From contig CALMQM010000103.1 in NCBI GenBank assembly GCA_937871435.1, positions 92,574 through 156,573 on the forward strand: DNA of 64,000 nt, read 5' to 3'. Numbering within the stretch: the first letter of the stretch is position 1; each line of letters begins with the position of its first letter. The notes under the pieces were generated by a model, which was not told the origin of the DNA, searched no databases, and worked only from the letters and a program-made list of their open reading frames with translations. Origin of the DNA: an uncultured Bacteroidota bacterium. GTDB taxonomy: Bacteria; Bacteroidota; Bacteroidia; AKYH767-A; 2013-40CM-41-45. The position numbers and the translations under genes were made by a program. Below, one piece after another: positions 53,549-62,183 of this stretch.

Positions 53549-53556
53549 CAAAGGTA
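53549..53556 (-). promoter_or_regulatory. -7 box TACCTTTG for apbC-nfu
   Basis: Exact TAnnTTTG on the minus strand, followed by CA. Leader about 14 bases to the ATG at 53530. No clear -33 TTG. Confidence 0.5.
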
Positions 53557-53611
53557 CAAAGAAGCAAGGGATTCGCGAGGATTTTGGAGCTTTTGAGGCT
53601 GGCAGAATTGC

Positions 53612-53965
53612 CTATTCGAGCCTTAATTCGACGGCAGGATCCCAAAAAAGACGAGAAAAAGCTACCACCTGATCATTTTTGATTTTAACCCCTTCTTTTT
53701 CCAATAATTCTTTCATCCGAGTAGGTGTACCAAAATGGTGTTTGCCGGTCAACACTCCCACTCTGTTCACCACACGATGGGCAGGTACTTTTGGCTTCAC
53801 CACATGGGCATTGTTCATAGCCCAGCCGACCATTCTTGAGGAGCGGGTGGATCCGAGATATTTAGCGATAGCTCCGTAAGAAGTCACACGCCCTTTCGGA
53901 ATGAGCCGTACAACCGCGTAGACCTGATCGAAAAAGGATTCGAGGGTTGGTTTTTGATTGGCCAT
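53612..53965 (-). CDS. Alkyltransferase-like protein (MGMT fold, no acceptor cysteine)
   Basis: 117 residues covering the C-terminal DNA-binding half of O6-alkylguanine-DNA alkyltransferases (FFDQVYAVVRLIPKGRVTSYGAIAKYLG; RMVGWAMNN). The active motif PCHR is PAHR here (Ala62), so it cannot accept an alkyl group. Alkyltransferase-like proteins of this kind flag alkylated bases for nucleotide excision repair in organisms where they have been studied. It starts 33 bases before the end of trmB upstream; the two may be co-transcribed. A true MGMT is encoded at 62516-63013. Confidence 0.9.
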   Translation of the reverse strand: MANQKPTLESFFDQVYAVVRLIPKGRVTSYGAIAKYLGSTRSSRMVGWAMNNAHVVKPKVPAHRVVNRVGVLTGKHHFGTPTRMKELLEKEGVKIKNDQVVAFSRLFWDPAVELRLE

Positions 53966-53998
53966 GAATCAGATGAAAATTGAGAACAAGAATGGAAT

Positions 53999-54661
53999 TT
54001 ACAAGGAGAATTTAAGATAACAAATATTCAGTCCTTCTTTGAGCCAGATTTTTTCGTAGGTGGTTTTGATGGAAAGGACATCGTCCGCGTATTCGCTTTG
54101 ATACAAATGATCGGTCTGAACTTCGATTTTTAAATTTTGTTCACGGATCACATCGAGTGTGAAGTCGTAGAGAAAGCGGCTGTCGGTTTTGAGGTTGACA
54201 AATCTTCCGGGTTTCAGAAATTGTCTGTACAAAGAAAGGAATCGTGGCGAGGTAAGTCTTTTGTGATCGTGACTTTCACGAAGATGCGGATCAGGAAATG
54301 TGATCCAGATTTCGTCGATTTCATCGGGGCCAAAGAAGGATGCAATATTTTCTATCTGAATACGGAGAAACCCGACATGTTTCATGTTGTTCTCCAGAGC
54401 GGTTTTTGCACCGCGCCACAAACGTGCACCTTTCCAATCTATTCCGATAAAATTTTTCTCCGGAAATTTCTCAGCAAGATTTACCGTATACTCTCCTCTT
54501 CCACAACCCAACTCGAGCACAATGGGTGCGGAGTTATGAAAAAAATCCTCATGCCATTTTCCTTTCAGGACATGGTCAGGCGAAGGATATGTTATGTACG
54601 GCTGGACGAGGTTTTGGAAAGTAGCATTTTCCGCAAATCGTTTTAATTTATTCTTGCCCAT
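53999..54661 (-). CDS. trmB: tRNA (guanine-N7-)-methyltransferase TrmB
   Basis: Methylates G46 of tRNA with SAM. 220 residues. The SAM loop LELGCGRGEYTVNLA (about 50-64), FIGIDWKGARLWRGA, and the substrate motif WITFPDPHLRESHDHKRLTSPRFL are diagnostic; the usual PKKRHHKRR segment appears as HLRESHDHKRL, as in other Bacteroidota. It precedes the alkyltransferase-like gene in the same direction. Confidence 0.94.
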   Translation of the reverse strand: MGKNKLKRFAENATFQNLVQPYITYPSPDHVLKGKWHEDFFHNSAPIVLELGCGRGEYTVNLAEKFPEKNFIGIDWKGARLWRGAKTALENNMKHVGFLRIQIENIASFFGPDEIDEIWITFPDPHLRESHDHKRLTSPRFLSLYRQFLKPGRFVNLKTDSRFLYDFTLDVIREQNLKIEVQTDHLYQSEYADDVLSIKTTYEKIWLKEGLNICYLKFSL

Positions 54662-54702
54662 ACTTCTTCCAAGCAGCAGGTGATAATTCTCCCTACAAAA
54701 AT

Positions 54703-56355
54703 TTATCTGACTATTTGAAGTGGAAATGTTTTTTGTCCCTGATCATCCGTTAGCTGGACGAAATAAAATCCTTCCGGAAGATTCGCAACATTGTATTGAG
54801 AAACCTGATTATTCTGTTGCCATAGTTTTACACACTGTCCGGTAGCAGAAAATAATTTGATTTCCGCGGATTTAGCAAAGGGCAATTTAAGAGTAAAGGA
54901 ATTTTGCACCGGATTCGGGAAGATAGAAATTCCGGAAGCCTGAATATTTTTCATACCCACTCCCAGGAAACCATCCACTGAAATATTTTGAACGTAAATA
55001 TCGGTAGAAACTCCGCTGCGGGTATCCTGCCATGCAAGAACAACCTGATTGTTCTTTTCTTCCGTTAGAGTAGCATTGCTTTTAATACTGGTAATACTTG
55101 AAACAGGGAGCAAAGGAGTTGACCAAACAAGATTTCCGCTTGTGTCAATCAATGCAGCAAAGTAAGTACTCGGTTGTGTGACTAAATCTTCCGCACAGGT
55201 AATGATAAATCCGCGGTGCGTGCGAACAGCATTCAATTGTGAAAAAGAATTCGATGTAGAAGCAAGAAGTGCTCCATTACTTCCGAATAAAAGATTGCCA
55301 TTGACATCGATCTTCTGTGCATATAACTCTGTAGATGTGGTGTAGAATGCATAAATGTTTCCTGCATCATCCTGCGCGGAGGCGATATTTCCCAAAGCAA
55401 GTGACCCGGCAACAGCGACAACATTTTGTCCGTTAGCGGCGAGTAGGGAATTTCCACCCGCATCAATATGCTGAACAAATCCGTCAAGGTAAAAACTTCC
55501 GCCGTGTGAATCCATCCATGAAACGATGCAGCCTTCATTTCCATCAGCGCTTGCATTCATGGTGAGAAAATTCGGTACCGCTCCTGCAGATTGAAAATCG
55601 ATATTGGAAGCCCAGAGAGTTTGTCCACTCAGACCAAATTTATTAATCGACAAAGCTGTCTGAGAAGCATTGAAGGAAGCGTTCGCTCTTTTAAAGACCA
55701 GGTAAAAACTGGTATCATTACACAAAGCCAATCTGGGTACACTGTAAAAGTGCATCGCGCTGCCGGTATGATCGTAATGTAAAAACGCATTCAGGCCCCA
55801 CATTCTGGTACCGTCACGGGAAATTCTTTGCAAATAGATACCTGTAGAATCTTCACTTTGCCAGCCGATGATTGTGGTTGAATCCGGCATGGGTAAAATT
55901 TGCGGGGCTGCGTCAAAGGCTGCTCCGAAAGACAATTGCAAACCACTGTTTCCCCAAACAAGGTTGCTGTCAGGGGAAATACGTGAGGCAAAAATATCGG
56001 CATTCCCTGTTCGTGAATCCTCCCAGGCAACGATAGCATGATTGGTTGGATCTATTGCAGTAGCATAAAAGGTGGTGTAAGTTTGTGTGTGATCGTCATC
56101 GCTGACCAGCTTACCGCTGCTTCCCCATTGAGCATATCCCTGTGCATCTACTTTTTGCATGTACACACTGTATCCGCCACCGTTTGGCAAGCGGTAACTG
56201 ATATAAGTATTTCCCGAACTGTCAGCAACAGCGATTGGATCGACGCATTCCTGTCCCTGAGCGGCAAGTGTGTTGATCATCGGATCATTGACCCATTGTG
56301 CGTTAGAGATTTGCACGATGCTAAGCAGAAAAATTAGAGTAGAGATTCTTTTCAT
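54703..56355 (-). CDS. T9SS cargo, repeat-type secreted protein
   Basis: 550 residues with a signal peptide (about 1-19, ending ISNAQ). The mature part has beta-propeller-like repeats, each with a tryptophan and an acidic turn (VYMQKVDAQGYAQWGSSGKLVS; HAIVAWEDSRTGNADIFASRIS; NNQVVLAWQDTRSGVSTDIYVQNIS). It ends with a T9SS type A sorting domain (ISIFPNPVQNSFTLKL ... LPEGFYFVQLTDD). Probably a surface or released binding protein. No catalytic residues recognised. It lies 41 bases downstream of the trmB start region with no shared direction problem, but is likely its own transcript. Confidence 0.83.
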   Translation of the reverse strand: MKRISTLIFLLSIVQISNAQWVNDPMINTLAAQGQECVDPIAVADSSGNTYISYRLPNGGGYSVYMQKVDAQGYAQWGSSGKLVSDDDHTQTYTTFYATAIDPTNHAIVAWEDSRTGNADIFASRISPDSNLVWGNSGLQLSFGAAFDAAPQILPMPDSTTIIGWQSEDSTGIYLQRISRDGTRMWGLNAFLHYDHTGSAMHFYSVPRLALCNDTSFYLVFKRANASFNASQTALSINKFGLSGQTLWASNIDFQSAGAVPNFLTMNASADGNEGCIVSWMDSHGGSFYLDGFVQHIDAGGNSLLAANGQNVVAVAGSLALGNIASAQDDAGNIYAFYTTSTELYAQKIDVNGNLLFGSNGALLASTSNSFSQLNAVRTHRGFIITCAEDLVTQPSTYFAALIDTSGNLVWSTPLLPVSSITSIKSNATLTEEKNNQVVLAWQDTRSGVSTDIYVQNISVDGFLGVGMKNIQASGISIFPNPVQNSFTLKLPFAKSAEIKLFSATGQCVKLWQQNNQVSQYNVANLPEGFYFVQLTDDQGQKTFPLQIVR

Positions 56356-56480
56356 GACTCGATATTTGGAGCACGAAATGTACGTCTTTTCACGGACTTG
56401 AAACAGGATTCCCGAGGAAGAATTTCCCGGAAAACAAATTCTGAATCCATGGTTCTTTCATTGACAATGCATAAATGAAA

Positions 56481-56509
56481 TTGGCAAAATAAATTTTCCA
56501 GTACCTTTA
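56481..56509 (+). promoter_or_regulatory. Promoter: TTG, 18 bases, TACCTTTA
   Basis: TTG at 56481-56483 and a box one base off TAnnTTTG at 56502-56509. Predicted start near 56514, only about four bases before the ATG. Confidence 0.45.
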
Positions 56510-56517
56510 GATTCTAA

Positions 56518-57513
56518 ATGCAGGAACAAAAGCGGATTTTAGTAGCAGTATTAGACTGGGGCCTGGGGCACGCTACACGCTGTGTTCCATTAATAAAAAA
56601 ACTCATACAGGAAGGACACATTGTTGTGGTGGCGGCTGGTGGCAAAGCGGCGGATTTTTTAAAAATTGAATTTCCCGATTTAGAGATAATTCCTTTAAGA
56701 GGATATGGAATTCGTTACTCTACCCTATTGCCCATGTCATTGATGATGCTTTTACAATCACCTAAAATTCTATTTCATATCGTTCGTGAACATTTTTGGC
56801 TTAAAAAAATTATTCAAAAACACCGGGTCAACTCTGTCATTTCAGACAATTGTTATGGTTTATGGAACAACCGGATTGAGAGTATTTTTATTACTCATCA
56901 GTTTATGATAAAATGTCCGGAAGGAATGAAATGGCTGGAACCTGCTTTGCATTCAATCGTAAAGTGGTTTGTTTCACGGTATGATGAATGCTGGATTCCG
57001 GATGTCGCAGGTGAAAATAATCTGAGCGGGGATTTGTCTCATAAATTTCCACTGCCTGAAAACGCCAGATTTATAGGTAATTTATCGCGATTCGGATTTG
57101 AAGAAAATAAATTATTTGAAAAATCAGTTTACGATGTGTGTGCCATAATCAGCGGGCCGGAACCGCATCGTACAAGATTTGAAAAAAAGTGCCTGGAAGT
57201 TTTAAAGAAACAATCAGGAAAATCAATTTTGATTCTTGGCAAACCGGGAAATATATCCGTGAGTGAATCCCGGGAAAATATTCGGATTGCATCGCATCTG
57301 AATACAGCTGAGATGCAGTACGTTTTATTGAATGCAAAACATATCATTTGCAGATCCGGTTACTCCGGAATAATGGATTTAAGGAAACTACAAAAAGGAG
57401 CTTACCTCGTCCCTACTCCCGGGCAAACTGAACAGGAATATCTCGCTGGTTACCTTGACGGCAAATTTGGTTTTAAAATGGTAAAGGAATTAGAAGAGAT
57501 CAACCTGGAATAA
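56518..57513 (+). CDS. GT28/MurG-like glycosyltransferase
   Basis: 331 residues, cytoplasmic or membrane-associated, GT-B fold. The N-terminal half has VLDWGLGHATRCVPLIKKLIQEGH (glycine-rich loop with His, as in MurG/GT28 proteins), and SVISDNCYGLWNN. The C-terminal half holds AIISGPEPHRTRFEKKCLEVL and CRSGYSGIMDL plus LVPTPGQTEQEYLAGYL, the nucleotide-sugar-binding region. Acceptor and sugar are unknown; members of this group are often found near envelope genes in Bacteroidota. The predicted leader is nearly absent. Confidence 0.85.
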   Translation: MQEQKRILVAVLDWGLGHATRCVPLIKKLIQEGHIVVVAAGGKAADFLKIEFPDLEIIPLRGYGIRYSTLLPMSLMMLLQSPKILFHIVREHFWLKKIIQKHRVNSVISDNCYGLWNNRIESIFITHQFMIKCPEGMKWLEPALHSIVKWFVSRYDECWIPDVAGENNLSGDLSHKFPLPENARFIGNLSRFGFEENKLFEKSVYDVCAIISGPEPHRTRFEKKCLEVLKKQSGKSILILGKPGNISVSESRENIRIASHLNTAEMQYVLLNAKHIICRSGYSGIMDLRKLQKGAYLVPTPGQTEQEYLAGYLDGKFGFKMVKELEEINLE

Positions 57514-57542
57514 AAAATTCCTGATTCTTGTTTGAATAAAAA

Positions 57543-58052
57543 TCAACGAGTATTGAAAATGTATTCAGGAGTGGTGATCGTATTGCTTTGGTGTAATGCA
57601 CGATCATAGATAAAGATATCGTACTTCATTGTATCGTTCACCAAAGCGAGCGGAAGGTTGAGTTCACGAAGTATATCTCCTTTTAGCGCTTTGTTCTTGC
57701 CATCCGGTGTGAGGTATGGAATCCTGGAGCTTACAGGAGTATCAAGTGAATTCCACACACCATTTTGCTTGATGAACATTTTCACAATAAAATTATTGTA
57801 GTACGGACTGGTTGGATCATCGAAGATTGGATCATTCTCACCAGACTCTTTGCTTTTGTAACCGATATCTCCATCTCCATCAGTAAAAGAAATTGTTACA
57901 TACAGATACTCATCAAATCCCTGTTGATCCTTGGTCGTATACGCGCTCTTATATTGGATTGCCGGAATAATCGGATATTCCTCAGGTTTCTTGCAGGAGT
58001 GGGTCACAATTCCTGCAAATACCAACAAAGCAAAAATGCGTAAGTACTTCAT
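57543..58052 (-). CDS. Lipoprotein with an acidic DGDGDIG motif
   Basis: 169 residues from the ATG at 58052. Signal peptide ends in VTHSC (lipobox). The mature protein is small and beta-rich with the motif FTDGDGDIGYK, often seen in uncharacterised Bacteroidota lipoproteins and possibly a calcium site. Function unknown. Its ATG lies 62 bases from the divergent carbonic anhydrase gene, so the promoters overlap. The in-frame ATG at 58109 would put 19 residues before the signal peptide and is rejected. Confidence 0.75.
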   Translation of the reverse strand: MKYLRIFALLVFAGIVTHSCKKPEEYPIIPAIQYKSAYTTKDQQGFDEYLYVTISFTDGDGDIGYKSKESGENDPIFDDPTSPYYNNFIVKMFIKQNGVWNSLDTPVSSRIPYLTPDGKNKALKGDILRELNLPLALVNDTMKYDIFIYDRALHQSNTITTPEYIFNTR

Positions 58053-58114
58053 GGTTACAATTGAAAGGCTAAATTTACAAAATATTTGAACGAAATTTTC
58101 ATCAAGCAAATTTT

Positions 58115-58624
58115 ATGGCACTTCTGTTACCGGTCAAAGGGATTCATCCGAAAATTGGAGAAAACTGTTTTTTAGCACCAAACGCAACCATTTTAGGTGA
58201 TGTGATTATGGGAGAAGGATGCAGTGTTTGGTTCAATGCTGTGGTTCGTGGCGACGTCCATTCCATTCGTATTGGGAACAAGGTGAATATTCAGGATGGA
58301 GCGGTCGTTCACTGCACGTATCAGAAAGCGGGAACAGTGATTGGAAACAATTGCAATATCGGACACAATGCCCTTGTGCATGGATGTACTTTGGAAGACA
58401 ATGTATTGATCGGAATGGGCGCCATTGTGATGGATCATGCTGTTGTTGAATCCTTCAGTATTGTAGCAGCCGGAGCAGTCGTCCTTGAAAAAACCCGTGT
58501 TGAATCCGGTTTTATTTATGCCGGATCACCCGCCAAAAAAATCAAAGCCATTTCCGCAGAGCAAAGAAAACTGCTCGAAGAGCTTGCAGGAAGATATGAG
58601 ATGTATGCGGGGTGGTTGATGTAG
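58115..58624 (+). CDS. Gamma-class carbonic anhydrase family protein
   Basis: 169 residues of left-handed beta-helix hexapeptide repeats (IGENCFLAPNATILGDVIMGEGCSVWFNAVVRGD). The three zinc-ligand histidines are in place: His66 (AVVHCTY), His84 and His89 (IGHNALVHGC). Members hydrate CO2 or act as transferases of unknown substrate; in most genomes the activity is not proven. The stop codon touches a tandem repeat at 58624-58679. The gene converges on murI. Confidence 0.92.
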   Translation: MALLLPVKGIHPKIGENCFLAPNATILGDVIMGEGCSVWFNAVVRGDVHSIRIGNKVNIQDGAVVHCTYQKAGTVIGNNCNIGHNALVHGCTLEDNVLIGMGAIVMDHAVVESFSIVAAGAVVLEKTRVESGFIYAGSPAKKIKAISAEQRKLLEELAGRYEMYAGWLM

Positions 58625-58679
58625 GTTGATGGTTGATGGTTGGTGGTTGATGGTTGGTGGTTGGTGGTTGGTGGTTGGG
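58624..58679. repeat. Heptanucleotide tandem repeat, GGTTGAT/GGTTGGT x8
   Basis: Eight consecutive seven-base units, alternating GGTTGAT and GGTTGGT with a final GGTTGGG. It begins on the last base of the carbonic anhydrase stop codon, in the region between two converging genes. Confidence 0.95.
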
Positions 58680-58722
58680 TGACTGAATTTCTAATTTCAC
58701 ATTTTACAATCACTCTTCAGTA

Positions 58723-59556
58723 TTACATCCAAATTTCCTTTTTCTCAAGATGGATTTTGTTTTTGAAAAAGAAGCGGGTGCTTTCTTCGAAGGATTTGGT
58801 GAAATCAGAGACGTAGAAATGATGTATTGGTTTTCTTTTTGGAGAAAGGAGTTTTTCCTTTTTCAGAATGGTTTTGACTGCTTCGGCAACCACACCTGCT
58901 GAATCAACAATATCCACACCCTTCTTGTAATACTCCTCCACTTCTTTTTTAATCAAAGGATAATGAGTACAGGCCAGAATGAGCGAATCAATTTTTGAAA
59001 GTTTTCGGCTATCCAGGTAAGAAGCGATAACAGTCCGGCTGATTTTGTTGTTGAAAAAACCTTCTTCAATCATAGGGGCAAGCAATGGTGTAGCTAAAGA
59101 AGCAACTTGTGTTTGCTTATTCTTTGCATGAATTTTTTTCGCGTAAATATCACTCTTGATAGTACCCTTAGTTCCGATAACACCAATTTTATGATGCGCA
59201 TTACCATGCGTAACATGTTCCACCACTGGATCAATCACATTGATTACAGGAACCGCTCCACCGACAAAATCTTTCACTGTTTCGTAAGCCAAAGCAGAAG
59301 CGGTATTGCATGCGATCACAATCATTTTACAATTCTCTTTGAGAAGAAATTGTGAAATTCTGATAGCATAATATTTAATTGAATCCGGCGACTTATCACC
59401 GTATGGCAGATGGGCTGTATCTCCAAAATAGATGAGCGATTCATTCGGCAACACTTCCTGAATTGCATTTGCAACAGTCAGTCCGCCAATTCCCGAATCA
59501 AAAACACCAATGGGGCGGGTTGCCGGTGAAAGAACTTGTTTTTTCCTGGTAGTCAT
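58723..59556 (-). CDS. murI: Glutamate racemase
   Basis: Makes D-glutamate for peptidoglycan. 277 residues from the ATG at 59556. The signature GVFDSGIGGLTVANAI, the catalytic Cys in VIACNTASALAYE and the second in LILACTHYPLIKKEV are intact. An upstream in-frame ATG (59622) would precede the promoter box and is rejected. A -7 box ends 8 bases before the ATG, giving a near-leaderless message. Confidence 0.96.
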   Translation of the reverse strand: MTTRKKQVLSPATRPIGVFDSGIGGLTVANAIQEVLPNESLIYFGDTAHLPYGDKSPDSIKYYAIRISQFLLKENCKMIVIACNTASALAYETVKDFVGGAVPVINVIDPVVEHVTHGNAHHKIGVIGTKGTIKSDIYAKKIHAKNKQTQVASLATPLLAPMIEEGFFNNKISRTVIASYLDSRKLSKIDSLILACTHYPLIKKEVEEYYKKGVDIVDSAGVVAEAVKTILKKEKLLSPKRKPIHHFYVSDFTKSFEESTRFFFKNKIHLEKKEIWM

Positions 59557-59563
59557 AGGTTCA

Positions 59564-59571
59564 CAAAAGTA
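59564..59571 (-). promoter_or_regulatory. -7 box TACTTTTG for murI
   Basis: Exact TAnnTTTG on the minus strand. Predicted start about 3 bases before the murI ATG. No -33 TTG seen. Confidence 0.45.
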
Positions 59572-59684
59572 AAACTCCTGTGTGAACTTTAAACGGTCGA
59601 CCTTAAATTTTATTATGATCAAAATTGCATAACAGCAATGTCAGACTCAAACAGGTTTTTGAATCTGACTACTCTCATTCAATG

Positions 59685-59710
59685 AAAAAAAACCGGCCAA
59701 ACCCAACCGG
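59685..59710 (-). terminator. Terminator of the DUF5916 gene
   Basis: CCGG arms around a G/T loop with possible G-T extension, followed by eight T's on the minus strand, just past the stop at 59721. Confidence 0.5.
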
Positions 59711-59720
59711 AACGAAGGAA

Positions 59721-62183
59721 TTAAACGTTCTTTTTGGAGAAGGTCTTTTTCACATTCAGGTAGTCAATATAATACAGAAGTTTTACTGAAAAACTATTCA
59801 GTTGATCCGCAGCTAATGTGTTGTCAAGGTTTTTGAAATATGGACGAATCAAATCCTCCCTCACATCCTGAACACTATTTTTCCACACAACATTTAATTC
59901 TGATCCGGGAGCAAACCTCCAGGAGTATACCATGTCCACATTGAACAGATTAAAATTAATGTTGGTATTGCCTGCAAACGAATTATTTTTTTCCAGATCA
60001 CCACTTGTCAACAGAGTGTAATACTCTTTATCATCGACATTTGAAAAATAATGACGGGTGCGAACTTGTATACCCATTGAGTTGTTGAAAGTATACTTGA
60101 TGCTGAGAATATTTTCCACCGTATTTCGGTTACGTTTTGCAAACAAAATATCTCCTGTATTTTCATCAGTAGTTGCATAGCCGGCATAATTGATACGTGG
60201 GCCAAGAATGCTTTCCAGACTGACTGCCAGATGATCATTGAATCTGAAATTCTGATACAAATCAAAATCATATCCCCAACCATTGAAACGATCTTTATCT
60301 TTTATATAATAAAAAATACTCACGTAATATTTTTTCGAATAATTGGTTGACAGGTTTACTCCTATTCCTCGATGAGGCAATTCATGGTAAACCCGTCCGG
60401 ATGCGCGCGGTTCATAAAAGTCGTTCACCTGAACAGGATTAATATCAATGTTAACATTGAGACTCCACAGGTTTTTGAATTGAGTATAATTCCACACGTA
60501 CAAATTATAACTCTGAAAAGCCCGGGGTAAATACCTTGAGAGATACCACATTCCAATGCCGGTATTGTTTCTGTTGAACCAGGAGCTTGGCTTGAAGATA
60601 TTGTAACTCATATCCAGTCCATGGTCAATTTCGTTATTATTGGAAAGAATTCCCAGATCATTCGGATCGTATTTATCATCCCACAAATACTCATTGAACA
60701 TGATGGTGAATTTCCCGCTCGTTTTTCCTACGGCGACATTGTAATGGTAACCTGCATTCAGTTTGCCGTCGAAGTTGTATTGCCTGCTGGTTGCAGCTTT
60801 TCCGGTGAGTGTATAGGTATTTGTTTTATCATTGAAAGAAAACATCCCTGCAGTAAGATTCGCGTCATAGGTGGAGCCATTGCGCATAACATTGGTATTG
60901 ATAAATGTAACTGAAGAACTGTTTTTCAATGCCTGGTCAAACACAAGTATATTGTAATTGGTCAAAGGCTGTGTTTCCACTTCGCGTTTTTGATTTTCAG
61001 TACTCTCCAAAGTTGCATACATAGGTCGGGTAACAGCATTGAACACACCTATGCCCAGACCTCCGCTTGTTCGTCCTGAAATTTTTGTCGCGTTGAGTAA
61101 TTTTGATTCAGTAGGATTCTTGATCACACTTTCATTTGAAGCTGCTTCATTGTAAGGCTTGTCGAAATTAACCGGTAGTCCTCCTATTCTTCGGGAATAA
61201 AAAAAGCCTCCTTTGTTGAATAACTCAATTCCTTCCGTAAAGAATCCCCGATTCTCATTGTACCGAATTTCAAAAGGAGAAAGATTGAGAATTCTGTTAT
61301 CTGATTGTACCTGTCCAAAATCCGGAATGAGGGTCATGTCAAGGGTGAAGCTCTGGCTGATTCCATATTTCAGATCCATACCTCCGTTAAAGTTCGTATT
61401 GGTGTTTTTCAATCCGGGTGTGTTGTATGGATAGTGATCAAGGTATGCTGAAATATATGGAGACAAAGACAGACGTACAGGAGGTTTAATATTTTTTACT
61501 TCGTCCATCTCCCCCCACTGTGTGAGAAAACCATTCACTGTTGGATCAACAGTGTTCCAGAACATTTGCTGACTGGACACATCTCTGGTACGCATAAAAT
61601 TCACAGCCCACTTTTGTACATCTTTTTTCGGGAAGCGAAGTGCGGAATAAGGAATTCTCAGTTCCGCATACCAGTTATTCCCATCAATACGTGTGGAGCT
61701 TTCCCATACGGCATTCCAGCTTGGGTCCTCGACGTTATTTTCTGCCGCATAGCGGGCATCAAATTGCACTCCGGATGGTGTCACAAAGAAACCGTATCCA
61801 CTTTGCCTTTCATTGTAAGGATCGAAAAAAACTGCAAACATATCAGCGCTGCCGATATTGTCGCGTGTACTTAATTCATGGTGAATACTGTCCGGAGAAA
61901 CATCGTGCATACAGGCTGCGACATAAACCGCCAGATCATCGTAGGAAATATATACTTCGGTAGAAAGATCATCACGTTCAGAACGGCCTGCAACGGGTTT
62001 GGTTTCTGTGAATCCTTTTACTACACATGAGGAGTGCCAGCAACTGTCGTTGAGGATTCCATCAATTTTTGGTGCATGATTGATTCTTTCAGCCTTTAAT
62101 ATCCGTCTCAAATTATCAGCAGAAACTTTAGCTGAACTGAATAAAATCAGGCAGGAAACAAACAGAAGGAGAAGTCTTTTCAT
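59721..62183 (-). CDS. CBM9-like domain plus DUF5916 outer-membrane barrel protein
   Basis: 820 residues with a signal peptide (about 1-22, ending KVSAD). Residues about 30-210 are a CBM9-type module (KIDGILNDSCWHSS; FFDPYNERQSGYGFFVTPSGVQFDARYAAE; RIPYSALRFPK). The remainder is DUF5916, many amphipathic strands ending FSVKLLYYIDYLNVKKTF, the shape of a 20-odd-strand barrel (LDMTLIPDFGQVQSDNRILNL; NRGFFTEGIELFNKGGFFYSRRIGG). A role in carbohydrate binding or uptake is possible. No TonB box was found. Confidence 0.88.
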   Translation of the reverse strand: MKRLLLLFVSCLILFSSAKVSADNLRRILKAERINHAPKIDGILNDSCWHSSCVVKGFTETKPVAGRSERDDLSTEVYISYDDLAVYVAACMHDVSPDSIHHELSTRDNIGSADMFAVFFDPYNERQSGYGFFVTPSGVQFDARYAAENNVEDPSWNAVWESSTRIDGNNWYAELRIPYSALRFPKKDVQKWAVNFMRTRDVSSQQMFWNTVDPTVNGFLTQWGEMDEVKNIKPPVRLSLSPYISAYLDHYPYNTPGLKNTNTNFNGGMDLKYGISQSFTLDMTLIPDFGQVQSDNRILNLSPFEIRYNENRGFFTEGIELFNKGGFFYSRRIGGLPVNFDKPYNEAASNESVIKNPTESKLLNATKISGRTSGGLGIGVFNAVTRPMYATLESTENQKREVETQPLTNYNILVFDQALKNSSSVTFINTNVMRNGSTYDANLTAGMFSFNDKTNTYTLTGKAATSRQYNFDGKLNAGYHYNVAVGKTSGKFTIMFNEYLWDDKYDPNDLGILSNNNEIDHGLDMSYNIFKPSSWFNRNNTGIGMWYLSRYLPRAFQSYNLYVWNYTQFKNLWSLNVNIDINPVQVNDFYEPRASGRVYHELPHRGIGVNLSTNYSKKYYVSIFYYIKDKDRFNGWGYDFDLYQNFRFNDHLAVSLESILGPRINYAGYATTDENTGDILFAKRNRNTVENILSIKYTFNNSMGIQVRTRHYFSNVDDKEYYTLLTSGDLEKNNSFAGNTNINFNLFNVDMVYSWRFAPGSELNVVWKNSVQDVREDLIRPYFKNLDNTLAADQLNSFSVKLLYYIDYLNVKKTFSKKNV

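Noticed and set aside
57543-58109. Longer start for the DGDGDIG lipoprotein
   Set aside because: It would place extra residues before the signal peptide; the ATG at 58052 leads straight into it.
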